Below, one piece after another: positions 22,062 through 33,356 of a DNA stretch of 64,000 bases; position 1 is the stretch's first letter, and every line of letters starts with the position of its first letter. Source of the DNA: Thalassia testudinum. Its lineage: Eukaryota; Streptophyta; Magnoliopsida; Alismatales; Hydrocharitaceae. The stretch lies in contig JAZHRO010000026.1 in assembly GCA_037157565.1 (NCBI GenBank), forward strand, positions 36,082,501 to 36,146,500. The letters are read 5' to 3'. The position numbers were made by a program, and so were the translations under genes. The notes under the pieces are model-generated. The model saw only the letters and a list, made by a program, of their open reading frames with translations. It did not search any database and had not been told where the DNA came from.

Positions 22062-24837
22062 TGTTACAACCCGATTCCCGAATCCCTACAGGACACGAGA
22101 CCGGACCGACTCGACCGATCCCAAGACCCAGTCGTCCAACAAGAAAGTAACCAAAAAGCAGTAAAATAAACCACATTCACCATGCAAGCAACTAACAGTA
22201 ACAAAAGTACAGCAATAAAGAAGTAAACTACTACAGTACACACCACCACAACAGTAGAAAATTAAACAGGTACAAGAATATAAAGTTTACAATAAACAAG
22301 TACAGAAGTGTAACAACTACTTACTACAACAGGAACGGAGTACAATAGAAAACTACCACTACTGGGCTCTACTGGGCCCAGCAACCTCTGTAGCCGTAGG
22401 CTCTGACTGCTCAACACCTGGACCTGATAAAGGTTATGAGTACAAAACGTCAGCGATTCCTGAGTAGAGTGGCAACCAGCTAACTAAACAGTAAAAGTGG
22501 ACAGGTAACTGTTGTTTTCAATTTCTTTCTTTCTTTAACTAATTATTCTTTCTTTCATCACTTGGTTTATTTATCAGGTCTCTTTCTTGATCTCGAATGT
22601 TCCTCGTGGGAACGATCTTGATTGCAGTCTTTTCCGAAGAGTAGAAGTAGCACGTGGTGCTCTCCTGGCCGGGAGAGTCCCCCGTGGTGGTCCTACACTT
22701 AGTCAACCACCCCAAGGTCACTGACAGATGTAACGGTGACTACGGCACGTGCGATAAACGCACGGGTAGCTACCCCACACTGGCACGCGATCAGTCATTT
22801 CCATTAACGGGTGCGCCCAAAGCATAGCACCGAACCAGTATAGGGCATAGCCCTCTCAGTAACAGGGGTCTAGCCCCTAAAAATCAAACAAGGGTCTCAC
22901 CCCTCCACAGTCCGCGCACCCTCGCCTGACTACCCTGGTTTGCCCAGTGGACCTAACAAGTCAGTGTAAGGCAGCTAGCTGAACCCCGGGCCCCGTGGGG
23001 TGGCTAGCTCTCTCCCTACACTAGTAGCTCTCCCCAGACATATGTACGCGAGGGCCAAAAAGTCGGTACAAAGTGGCCAATCCTAACCTCGAGTCCCAAC
23101 CCTAGGGCGGATAGCTCCGCTTTGCACTAAATAGGGGGACAGTCGCTCTCCTTGGTACTCCGTACTCAAGGGCCAGCTCACTTTCCCATTCACCTTTCTG
23201 GTTCCATTCCATTTATTTCCAAGAGCTCTACTCCTAATTCCCCGTAGGGTTCATGCTCATGTTTCTCAGGCCAAGCCATGCTAGGTTTCATCATTTCTAT
23301 TTCCATTTCTCAGGTTCTACACATGTAGCATGTAACTTTACTATTCACATTCCAGGTTTATTCGCAAGTAACTCGTGTTTCCAACATTCAATCTTCCATT
23401 TTCAATTCATATACAGGCAGCTCGTATTTAATTGTAAACAACAGGAATTTACATGCAACAATTGCTAACACAGTACTTTACATTTCACAGGCAATTGTTA
23501 TCCATTTATAGGCAATTATTATTATTCTATTTACTCATCCAAGACTGCAATTCATACATTTCATACAACTATTCCAATGTTTCTAGTCCTAGGATTCATG
23601 CCATACCCTAGGATCTAACATTTATTCCAGATATGCATTTATGTTTGTAATTAAACTAGGGGAAGCCACTCTACCAGTAAACCTAGGAGTAATGGGGGCT
23701 TGATCGGCAGGTCCATGTGCCTCAGCAAACCCTAAATCCGCAACGGAACGAGGCCCTATCACAAGGATCAATCACAAGAAACCACTCAGAATAGGATAAA
23801 AAGTATTCCAACAAGTAGACGAACTTATATGGAGAACAACGGAATCTTAATTGTGGAAATCGAACCTCAAACGGACCCTAAACGGGTCAAAACAGAAATT
23901 CTGATTCATATCAGACATCTGGAACACCTTCCAGACGTCTTAAAAAAAGTCCAGAACCTTACCTCAACTCTACGCTACTCCTCAGACATCCAGGGACTCT
24001 GTTGAACCGTTTGGACCTAGTTCCAGACGTCCGATCACCTCTTCGGACATCTGAAGATGCTTCCCGCCGTCTGGTGCCTCACCCAGACGTCTGAACTACG
24101 TGGGAGGGCGTGTCACGCGCCTTCCCGAAGCGAATCCTGCACGTGTGACGCAAAATCTCCTCAATATGGCACGAAACAGTGCCTCGGCGGAATGGCCTAC
24201 ATGGCCCTATCCGCAAAGGGAGGTGTACATCGCAGGATTTACCTCTCAGTCATCTGAAGCCTCCTCCAGACGTCGTCTACGTTGTCTGGATGTAGATCCA
24301 AACGTCTGATTCTGGGAAAATCCCAGAACCAGAGACTGCCCTCGCCTTCTCGCGCCACGTGCAGCCGGGCCGCGCCCACTCGACCACTGCTCTAGCTGCA
24401 GCAGTGTCGAGGAGGACCTCACCGATGCAACTCTTCGCCTCACGCATGCGTCGACCGGCCGTGAGCTCTCCGGTGAACTCCTTCACGAGCTCACATGCTC
24501 TCCTCTCTTCCCCTCGCTGCTCCTCTCCTCCCACGCAGCTCACGCTCGCTGCTCGCTGCCTGCTACTCTCTTTGGAGGAAGGAGACGGGTGGATGGAAGT
24601 GGGGTGGCGTAAGGGAGAGGAGGGGGGTTTATAAGGGTGAGGTTTAGGGTTTCATCAACGAAAGGAGAGAGAAGAAAATGCGGTTGTGTACTGTCTGTGC
24701 GCAGCACGAGCGTAGATGTGATGAGGTACACAAAAAATTTGATTTCCAAACGTCTGGGAAGGCGTCCAGACGTCTGACCGGACATTTGACCCAAGTCCCA
24801 GACGTCTTAAAGTGTTTTAACAGCACGGGTCTTAATA
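22062..24837 (-). mobile_element. Solo Tekay-family LTR B
   Basis: A 2,776-bp LTR on the minus strand, starting (minus strand) TATTAAGACCCG and ending GTTGTAACA. The start resembles solo LTR A (TGTTAAGACCCG), so both belong to one subfamily. It holds the conserved block (about 22600-22740), GACGTC arrays (about 23905-24310 and 24745-24810), the palindrome at 24308-24331 and a minus-strand TATA-like CTTATAAAC near 24630. It is more diverged than the Tekay-1 LTRs. Confidence 0.88.
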
Positions 24838-24842
24838 AGCGG
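24838..24842. repeat. Target-site duplication (right) of solo LTR B
   Basis: agcgg, matching 22057-22061. Confidence 0.9.
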
Positions 24843-25600
24843 CTACTCACCCGACTCAGAGTGTGGCTACTTCTTTTGCACCAAGAGATGAGGGGCGTAT
24901 CAACGCCCTGACACACAGAGATGCCAGGGCATTCGGTTCAGTGGTGGCAGGTATGGTTACCGTTTCTGGCAGATTAGTTTACATGCTTTTTTATTCCGGC
25001 GCCACACACTCTTTTGTCACTGCGAGTTTTGCTGTCAGTTTGGGATAGGACTGTGTGTTGTTAAAGGATCCGTTTGTAATCGGAGGTCCAGGTAGTTAGC
25101 TGTTTGTATCTAAGGAGGTCTACACAGACTGTGAGGTTAGTATTGAGGGACACAGCCTCCCTACTGACCTGATTGTGATACCGATGGAGGATTTTGGCGT
25201 GATTCTGGGGATGGATTGGCTGTCTGCTTACTACACCTTGGTGGACTGTTTCGGGAGGAAGATCATCTTCTCCATACCGGAGATGCCTTCCCTTGAGTTT
25301 CACGGACAACCGGTGGATGGAGGTTTCAGGTGCATATCTGTGCTTCGAACAGTGAGACTTTTGAGCCAGGGGTGTAAGATCTTTCTAGTCTATGTGGTGG
25401 CGAAGCCCAACCCCGTGGCGAACTTTTAGAGCATTCCGGTGGTTAATGAGTACCCAGACGTGTTTCCAAAGTAGCTGCCAAGACTACCGCGCAAGCTTGA
25501 GATCGAGTTTGAGATCTCACTGGTACTGGGGACCAGCCCCATTTCTACTACACCATACCGGATGGCACCACTTAAGCTGCGAGAGCTCAAGTCACAATTA
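24843..25600 (+). pseudogene. Tekay-2 protease remnant
   Basis: Same frame as Tekay-1: [20 protein letters not shown], then MLFYSGATHSFV, where the active-site Asp is replaced by Tyr, then [18 protein letters not shown]. Stops interrupt at about 25049, 25100 and 25430. The frame joins RT through EYPDVF. Confidence 0.85.
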
Positions 25601-26270
25601 TAGGACCTGTTGGAAAAGGGCATTGTGAGGCCCAGTGCATCCCCGTGGGGAGCCCCTGTGTTATTTGTAAAGAAGAAGGATGGTACCCTGCGACTTTGTG
25701 TTGACTACAGGCAGCTGAATAGGGTCACCATCAAGAACAAGTATCCGCTGTCGAGGATTGATGATCTTTTTGACCAGTTGCGAGGTGCCACGGTATTCTC
25801 CAAGATAGATCTGAGATCAAGCTACCACCAGTTGAGGATCAGGGAGACCGATGTCTCCAAGACTACTTTCCGCACCCGGTACAGACACTACGAGTTTTTG
25901 GTCATGCCGTTTGGGTTGACCAACGCCCCCGCTGCCTTTATGAATTTGAAGAACCGAGTTTTCAGACTGTATCTGGATCAGTTTGTGGTGGTATTTATCA
26001 ATGACGTGCTCAATTACTTGCGAGATCAGGCACAACACGAACAGCACCTACAGATGATTCTGGACACTTTGAGACGACACAGGCTGTATGCGAAGTACAA
26101 CAAGTGCGAGTTTTGGTTGATGCAGGTGACTTTCTTGGGCCATGTGATCTCAGGGGATGGTTTGGCTGTGGATCCAACCAAGGTTGAGGCCATACTCAGG
26201 TGAGAGAGGCCACGTACAGTGACAGAGATACGCAGCTTCTTGGGACTGATAGGTTACTATCGACGGTTTA
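25601..26270 (+). pseudogene. Tekay-2 reverse transcriptase remnant
   Basis: 198 open codons with [53 protein letters not shown]. The catalytic motif reads [11 protein letters not shown]: the first Asp of FIDD became Asn, so the enzyme would be dead even without the stops (TGA near 26201, TAG near 26285). Confidence 0.9.
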
Positions 26271-26950
26271 TCAGGGGATTCTCGTAGATTGTGCATCCTA
26301 TGACTCAGTTGACCTGGAAGGACGTGCCCTTTTCTTGGACAAATGTTTGTGAGGCGTGTTTTCAAGAGTTGAAGGAGAGACTGACTTCAGCTCCTGTGCT
26401 TACCATCCCAGATAGCAGTGGTGGTTTTGTGGTCTACACAGACACTTTGTTGCAGGGGTTAGGGGGTGTGCTCATGCAACGGGGTCATGTTGTCGCTTAC
26501 GCTTCGCAACAACTGAAGCCCCATGAGCATAGCTACCCTACCCATGACTTAGAGCTAGCAGCTGTTGTCTTCGCACTGAAGACATGGAGGCACTACCTTT
26601 ACGGTGAGACCTTTGAGATTTTCACGGATCATAAGAGCCTCAGGTACTTATTTGATTAGAAGGAGCTTAACATGAGACAGAGACCTTGGGTAGAGCTCCT
26701 AAAGGACTATGACTGGGCATCTCCTACCATCCGGGGAAGGCCAACATGGTGGCTGACGCCTTGAGCCAGAAGGCGCCCTCCCACTTGGCCAGTTTACAGG
26801 CACAAAGTTGGAGACTTATGGAGGAGTTGGGCAGTTGGCGACCCCGAGAGTCACAGGGGTATTGTGGGGCAGTAACGGTGACACGACAGATGAGACTAGA
26901 GCTGATAGACCGCATCATCGCAGGACAGATGACAGATCCATACCTATAGT
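26271..26950 (+). pseudogene. Tekay-2 RNase H remnant
   Basis: [14 protein letters not shown] (Asp kept), [12 protein letters not shown] (Glu) and FTDHKSLRY (Asp) are readable. A TAG at about 26657 and a frameshift before 26746 break it; ADALSQK follows in another frame. Confidence 0.88.
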
Positions 26951-28355
26951 CATTGTGAGATAGAGTGATGTCAATGGACCCAAGAGACTTCTCTTTTACA
27001 GACGAGGTGCTGCGCATGAGGGGACGTTTGTGCATCCCCAGGGACGAGGAGTTGTTGAGAGAGCTCCTAACGGAGGCGCACGGGTCCAGGTTCACCATAC
27101 ATCCTGAGAACACAAAGATGTATCATGATTTGAGATGCGACTTTTGGTGGAGAGGGATGAAGCGGGATGTGGGTGAGTTCATGGAGCAGTGTTTGGTGTG
27201 CCAGTAGGTGAAGGTTGAGACCAGAGGCCTGCAGGGCCGTTGCATCCACTTCCTATGCCAGAGTGGAAGTGGGAGAGCATCACCATGGACTAAGTGGGTC
27301 TACCCATTACCCAGCGAGGACACGACACAATCTGGGTGATAGTGGACAGGTTGACGAAGATGGCACGTTTCCTGCCGATTCGAGTCACTTTGGGACCAGC
27401 GCAGTTGGCAGAGAGGTACATTCATGATGTGGTATGGCTGCATGGAGTTCTGCGTGAGATTGTATCTAAGCAGGATACCCATTTTACTTCCCAGTTTTGG
27501 GCTGAGTTTCAATAGGCTTTGGGGACACGGTTGAGGTTCAATACTGCATACCACCCCCAGACGGACGAATAGTCAGAGCGCACTATACAGACACTCGAGG
27601 ACCTTTTGCATGCTTGTGTACTAGACTGGAGGGGCTCTTGGGAGGAGCATTTACCCCTGGCAAAGTTTGCATATAATAATAGTTATCACTTGAGCATCGA
27701 CATGGCACCTTACGAGGCTCTATACGGACGGAGGTGTACTGTGCCCTTAAGTTGGGTTGAGGTGGGGACCAAGTGGGAGGTTGGCCCCAGGCTGATCCGA
27801 TAGAGTCAGGAGGTGATAGAGCAGATCCACAGACGACTCCGCACTGTCAAGAGCAGGCAGAAGAGTTATGCTGACCAGGGACGCAGAGAGGTGCAGTTCG
27901 AGGTTGGGGATCACGTCTTTCTTCGCGTTTCTCCTATGAAGGGCCTGCAGCATTTTGGGGTGAAGGGGAAGCTTGCGTCGAGGTTTGTGGGGCCCTTTGA
28001 GGTCCTAGAGCAGGTAGGACCTGTTGCTTACCGGCTTGCCCTTCCACCCCAGCTTTCTGGTGTGCACGACGTGTTCCACGTGTCCAACCTCAAGAAGTAC
28101 GTCGCCGACCCCAGTCACATTCTGAGCCACGAGAGTGTTGAGGTGGCTGACGACCTGACCTACCCCGAGAGACCAGTGCAGATACTAGACCGAGCCATCC
28201 AGAGTTTGAGACGGAAGCAGGTACCCTTGGTGAAGGTTTTATGGAGGAGCCAGCAATACGAGGAGGCAACCTGGGAGCCTGAGGCGACGATGCGAGAGCG
28301 ATACCCGGAGCGTCTTGAGGGTACATCTTTTCAGACCGACTTCGGTCCTCTTTAA
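26951..28355 (+). pseudogene. Tekay-2 integrase and chromodomain remnant
   Basis: Zinc domain (IHPENTKMYHDL...QCLVCQ), core Asp (WVIVDRLTKMARFLP), a second core site changed from SDRD to SKQD (VSKQDTHF), and Glu after QTDE*SERTIQT, with several TAG stops. One frameshift near 27215-27294. The last 180 codons (27813-28355) are open and contain the chromodomain ([12 protein letters not shown]...EEATWEPE), ending FGPL like Tekay-1. Confidence 0.9.
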
Positions 28356-28438
28356 GTTTGTTATGCGTTTTATATTCCTTTTTCTGTACCCTAGCTAGCT
28401 CAAGTTTCGGGGACGAAACTTCCTTTAAGTTTGTTATG
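28350..28438 (+). repeat. 16-base direct repeat flanking the Tekay-2 3' hairpin
   Basis: CTTTAAGTTTGTTATG at 28350-28365, overlapping the pol stop codon, and at 28423-28438, next to the LTR. Tekay-1 has a near-identical pair (ATAACAAACTCAAAG, plus strand, at 8889-8903 and 8963-8977). Confidence 0.8.
28402..28421 (+). other. Hairpin near the 3' end of the Tekay-2 internal region
   Basis: AAGTTTCG, loop GGGA, CGAAACTT: perfect 8-bp stem. The equivalent in Tekay-1 is 8905-8924 (minus strand). Confidence 0.8.
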
Positions 28439-28439
28439 A

Positions 28440-31133
28440 TGTAAAGATCCGTTTTGATTTGAGCCTTTTAAGACGTTTGGATTGTCAGACAGATGTCTAG
28501 CCAGACGTCTGGACCCTTTCCCAGATGTCTAGAAATTGAAAAGCCTGTATGCGCATTTGCTTTCTGCGTGCAGACAGCATGCAGTTCGTCTCTCACTCCT
28601 CTCTTCTTCTTTTCCTCCCTCGCCAAACCCTAACCCCTTGCTTATAAGGGCACCCCCTTCCTCTCCTCTCCACTCCACCACCTCCACCTTACTCCCCACT
28701 CCACTGTCATGAGTGAGGCACGCGAGAGAGAGGGAGAAGGAGCGAGGAGGAGGAGCAGGTGTGAGGAGGAGGAGAAGGCCAAGGTCGTGAGCTCGTGGAG
28801 TCTCGCCGGAGTGTTTTACGGCCACCGCAGTGCATGCGGGAGGAGGAAAGCGTCGGGGTGTCGTCCCCGACTCCCTGCAGCAATCGGAGCTGCAGCAGAG
28901 CAAGAGGAGCCGCAGCAAAGCACGGCGAGAGAAGGAGCGCGGTCTGATACTGGAGTTTTTCTAGTATTAGACGTCCGAAGTGCCTTTCAGATGACAGGCT
29001 GGACGTCTGGCGACGACACCGGACGTCTGAAAGCGGGTATTCACGCAGGTACATCTTCCTTGTGGTTACGACCATGCAGGCCGCACCGCAGAGGCATTTT
29101 GCTTGGCTAAAAGGGGGTGTGCTGCTCTATCGTGCGCAGGAGCAGCTTTGGGAAGGCGCGCGGCATGCCCTCCCACGTTTTTCGGATGTCTGGACAGCTT
29201 ACCATACGACCGGAGGCATTCCCAGACGACCGGAGGACTAGTTGGACGTTTGGAACTAGGTCCAGACGGTTGTGGAGGAGTCCTGGACATCTGAGGTCGT
29301 CACAGGAATCTGAGGTGAGACTCTGTTGACATTTAAGACGTCTGGACTTTATCCCAGACATCTAATTTGGGTCTGCAAACATGTTTTTGACCCGTTTAGG
29401 GTTCGATCGGGATTTGTTTTACGCAAACGAAATATCTTTGGTTTCCTTGTGAGTTCCTCTACATATTAGAAACCTTTATATACTGTTCTGAACATTCCGT
29501 TATGATATGTTCCTTGGTATAGGACTTCGACCTGTTGCGTGTCTGGGGCTTGCAGAGGCTTGTGGGCCTGCAGTTCGAGCCCCTAATACTCCTGGATTGT
29601 CTGGTAGAGTGGTTTTCCCCTGTTCTATTTATAAAACCTAAATGCAGCCATGAAAATTAGATAACTACAAACTAAGGATGTGGCATGAATCCAAGGATGA
29701 GAAATAGTTGCACTGTTTGTGTGCGTGATTGAGATTGTAGCCATAAATGAATGAGCTTTATTGTTAGCAACTACCTGTTAATAAATACGAGCTGCCTATT
29801 AAAATATGAAGTGCCTGAGATAACTAAACAGTTATCTGTGATATCACTTGCGCAAGTGTTAAATTGTGGAAATACAAGCTGCATGTGTAGAATACAAATG
29901 GAATTGTGAATAATGAAACCTGGTATGGAATAATATGGTGAAAATGAGCATGAACCCTACAGGGAGTTAGGAGTAGAGCTCCTGTGGATGAATGGAAAGG
30001 CCTGGAAATGTGGATGGGAAGTGTGTTGGCCCTTGAGTACGTGATACCAAGGAGAGCGACTGTCCCTTTTTTAGTGTAGAGCGGAGCTAGTCGCCCTTGG
30101 GTTGGGACCCAGGGTTAGGATTGGCCACTCTACACCAACTTCTGTTGGCCCTCGCATACACGGTATCGGGGAGAGCTACTAGTGTAGGGAGGGAGCAAGC
30201 CACCCCACAGGGCCCAAGGTTCAGCTAGCCACCCTACACCGACTTGTTAGGCCCACTGAGCAAACCGGGGTAGTCAGACAAGGGTACGTGGACTGTGGAG
30301 GGGCGAGACCCCTATTTGGTTCTGAGGGGCAGGACCCCTGTTTCTGACTGGGCTACGCTCTATACTATTCTATGCTGTACTTTAGGCGTACCCGCTAGTG
30401 GAAACAACTGATCACGTGCCAATGCGAGGTAGCTACCCGTGCACTTATCGCCCGTGCCGTAGTCACCGCTACATCTGTCTGTGACCTTGAGGTGGTTGAC
30501 TGGGTGTAGGACTTCCACGAGGGACTCTCCCGGCTAGGAGAGCACCACGTGCACCTTCTACTCTTGGGAAAAGACTGTAATCAAGATTGTTTCCACGAGG
30601 AACATACGTGATCAAGAAAGAAATCTGAAAGCAAACTAATGGGGTGAAAAGGGACTACTTTTAAAATAAAATAATTGGAAAAGATAAATTTACCTGTTAA
30701 CTTTTTACTACTTTAGATAGTCTGGTTACCACTCTACTCAGCGTTCGCTGACTCAATTTTCTCATAACCCTTTATAGGTCCAGGAGTTTAGCAGCCCGAG
30801 TTACCAGCTGCAGAGGGTGCTGGGCCCAGTCGAGCCCAGCAGTAGTTTTCTTACTGTTGTTGTACTCTCTTTCTGCTAGTAAGTTTCATATTTTGTTTAT
30901 TGTTCCTGTTACTGTACTTTTGTTCTACTTTCCTGTTATTGTGGTGGTATGTACTGAATAACATCTTTTACTTCCTTTATTGCTTGTACGCTTTTACTGT
31001 TAGTTACATTGCATAGTGAATGTGATTTATTTTCCTACTCTTCGGTTATTTCTTGCTGAACGACTGGGTCTTGGGATTAGTCGAGTTAAGCCGGTCTTGG
31101 GTCCTGTAGGGATTCGCGAACCGAGTCATAACA
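28440..31133 (+). mobile_element. 3' LTR of Tekay-2
   Basis: TGTAAAG...CATAACA, 2,694 bp. GACGTC arrays at about 28475-28530 and 28965-29370, palindrome-type hairpin at about 28943-28972, conserved block about 30470-30610. It abuts a Copia LTR fragment at 31134, which suggests that Tekay-2 was inserted into that LTR. Confidence 0.88.
28642..28648 (+). promoter_or_regulatory. TATA-like box in the Tekay-2 LTR
   Basis: TTATAAG in CCCTTGCTTATAAGGGCACC, between the two GACGTC arrays and followed by C/T-rich sequence. Other copies have TATAAAC (minus strand, near 24630) or TTAAAAG (near 57840) at the same place. Placement of the transcription start is inferred. Confidence 0.5.
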
Positions 31134-31256
31134 AACTCCATCTAAACACGTCTCCATTTGCAATTAACCTGAAATCTAAAACTTCAAGTGCAAATGTTAA
31201 ATAACATGTGTTTTGTTATCATCAAAATAAATAATTGTGGTGCTCTTCCACCAACA
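31134..31256 (-). mobile_element. Fragment of the 3' LTR of a gag-only Copia element
   Basis: Matches 34946-35069 with a few changes and ends in CCACCAACA, the LTR terminus (TGTTGGTGG on the minus strand). It is preceded in element orientation by the polypurine tract AAAAAGGGGGAGATT (31257-31271). The rest of this LTR is not in the window, apparently displaced by Tekay-2. Confidence 0.85.
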
Positions 31257-31271
31257 ATCTCCCCCTTTTTG

Positions 31272-31902
31272 ATGTTGACAAAAATATAAATAATAATCCA
31301 TAAAATTCTCCCCCTTTTTGACATTATCAAAAAGGTATTATAAATTTTAATTTTCCTAAACTCTCCCTTAAAACATACTATTCTAGTTTTTGGGTTAAAT
31401 TTCTTTTAACAAGAATAATGTTCTCCCCCTTTGTAGTAACAAGATAGCTATATCTTTTTCTCCCCCTTTCTAAGGGAAATATAGCTAGCTAACTTATTTT
31501 TGAAACTCCACCTTAAATATTGACAAGTAGCTCATTAATTTTAACTCCCCCTATTTATATGCTAATGATAAAAAAATATAGGGTTTAGAGATTATTTTAC
31601 CTACCATGGCCAATAGAATGGCCCAAAGGAGGTGGATGCCAAATCAGATGGGGTTCCCATCCGTAGCTTGGAGGTTCGGGCATCGTCACCGGTCTCCAAT
31701 TTGGCGATCGACGTGCGACGGGTCGATCGGTTATTCATCGTCTCGTCGGTCTTCTCATTTTCCTCCTTAGTCTACTCCTTAGTCCTCCCAACTCGAGTTG
31801 ACCATTTTTAAGCTTATAGGTCCAATCCTTTGTGTTGTAATCTTCCTTGAAACCTACAAAACAAGTTTCAAGTTGATCTTTCGGTATCCAAGTTAGCTTG
31901 GA
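31272..31902 (-). other. 3' part of the gag-only Copia internal region
   Basis: Rich in CTCCCCCTTT motifs on the plus strand (GGGGGAG on the element strand), for example near 31260, 31308, 31423 and 31460: several polypurine-like tracts besides the one next to the LTR. No open frame of note. Confidence 0.6.
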
Positions 31903-33301
31903 TCATGATCTGTTAGCAGGTCTCCTTGAAGGAGATCCTTTCTCAACCTTAGGGCTAGATAAATTTTCTACTTTGTTGATCAAATTATTTGATTTCTCCC
32001 TAAGACATGCAAGTTCATCTTCAATAGCATGCATCTTGGACTTTAAATTAGAAATTTCTATTTTTAAACTAGTATTTTCCTCAATCAACTTATTATTTTC
32101 ACTGATTAGGTTATGATTTCCTAACAATAAGTCATTATTTTTAGGACTAGTTTCTAGGTCCTTAAGTAGCTTCTCTAACCTATCATTTTCAGATTTTAAC
32201 ATGCTAGGTTTCTTTTTCATGCTTTTGTTTTCTACTTTTAATGATTGACTAACATCAAATAGTTCATTAAAAGCTTCTTATAAATCCGAGTTTACCTCAT
32301 CGTCAGATTCGCTTTCGCTGTTGCCTGTTGTCTCCATGAAGCCTATGCAGGCGATTTCCTCCTTGGAATTCTCCTCTTTTTCATCCGAGCTCGAGTCGTC
32401 CGAAGTTTCTTGGAATTCCTTCTTCTTCTTCTCCTTCTCCTTCTTCTCCTTCTTGAGAAGAGGGCACTCTGATCGTAAATGACCTTTTTCGTTGCAGTGG
32501 TAACAACGTCTTGGGCTTCTTCTCCTTTTCTTTCTTTAAGTCCCTACAAAACCTTGAAAATTTCTTAAGTAAAATTTTAAAGTCTTCGTCATTGGAACTT
32601 ACCTCGCTATCCGACACGGCTTTGAAGGCAAGAGATTTCCTTGGCTTGGGTTCCCGTGCATCCTTCTTCTGCTTCAACTTTGTCTCATAAGCCATTAGGT
32701 TGCCTAGGAGATCCTCCATGTTGAGCTCCTCTACCTCATTCGCCTTTTCGATGGCGGTGACCTTCTGCTCCCATTCTGGTCCAAGGGAGTGGAGAAGTTT
32801 CCCTTGAAGTTCCCCCTTGATGAAGGTCTCTCCTAGAGTTTTCAATCCATTTACAATGAGAGTGAACCTAGAGTTCATCTCACTCAAAGATTCATTAGGC
32901 CTCATAGAAAAAGACTCAAAATCTTGAGATAAAATATTGATCTTAGAAGGCTTTACCTTGGAAGTACCCTCGTGAGTTACCTCTAATGTGTGCCAAATCT
33001 CGTAAGCGGTAGCGCATTGCGAGATTCAATTGAATTCTTCTGGGCTCAATGCACAATACAATGTGTTCAGTGTTTTTGCATTGAGAGAGAGCTCACAGAT
33101 TTGTTGTTGCAAGTAGCCTCCTGCAGGTTTCTCCAGGATGTCGAATGGCGTCTTTCACCTGGCCCAAATCGTGAAGTCGTTAGCTTGAAGCCAAGTCTTC
33201 ATTCACAGCTTCCAGTAGGGGTAGTTGCTCCCATCGAAGAAAGGTGGATGGGTCGTAGACTGCCCCTCGGAAATCCTGCTCACGGACATGCTCCCCTCCA
33301 T
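31903..33301 (-). pseudogene. Copia gag with coiled-coil tail; no pol
   Basis: The start is the first ATG after the primer site (MEGSMSVSRISEGQ). Then comes the Copia gag N-terminal motif PPFFDGSNYPYWK with a stop, the UBN2-type gag core (SEMNSRFTLIVNGLKTLGE, KLLHSLGPEWEQKVTAIEKA), a Lys/Glu-rich part where a zinc knuckle is expected, and a separate 105-codon frame (32220-31903) with heptad-like Asn/Leu/Glu repeats. The core has several stops. No protease, integrase or RT is found between here and the 3' LTR, so it is a gag-only, non-autonomous Copia, perhaps of Sirevirus type. Confidence 0.8.
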
Positions 33302-33342
33302 AGATCTTCCTGCTGGTTGTTACGCCGAATTTGTAGGAACCT

Positions 33343-33354
33343 ACTCTAATACCA
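33343..33354 (-). other. Primer binding site of the gag-only Copia
   Basis: On the minus strand TGGTATTAGAGT, an initiator tRNA-Met type site with two changes, two bases (AT) from the LTR end. Confidence 0.8.
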
Positions 33355-33356
33355 AT

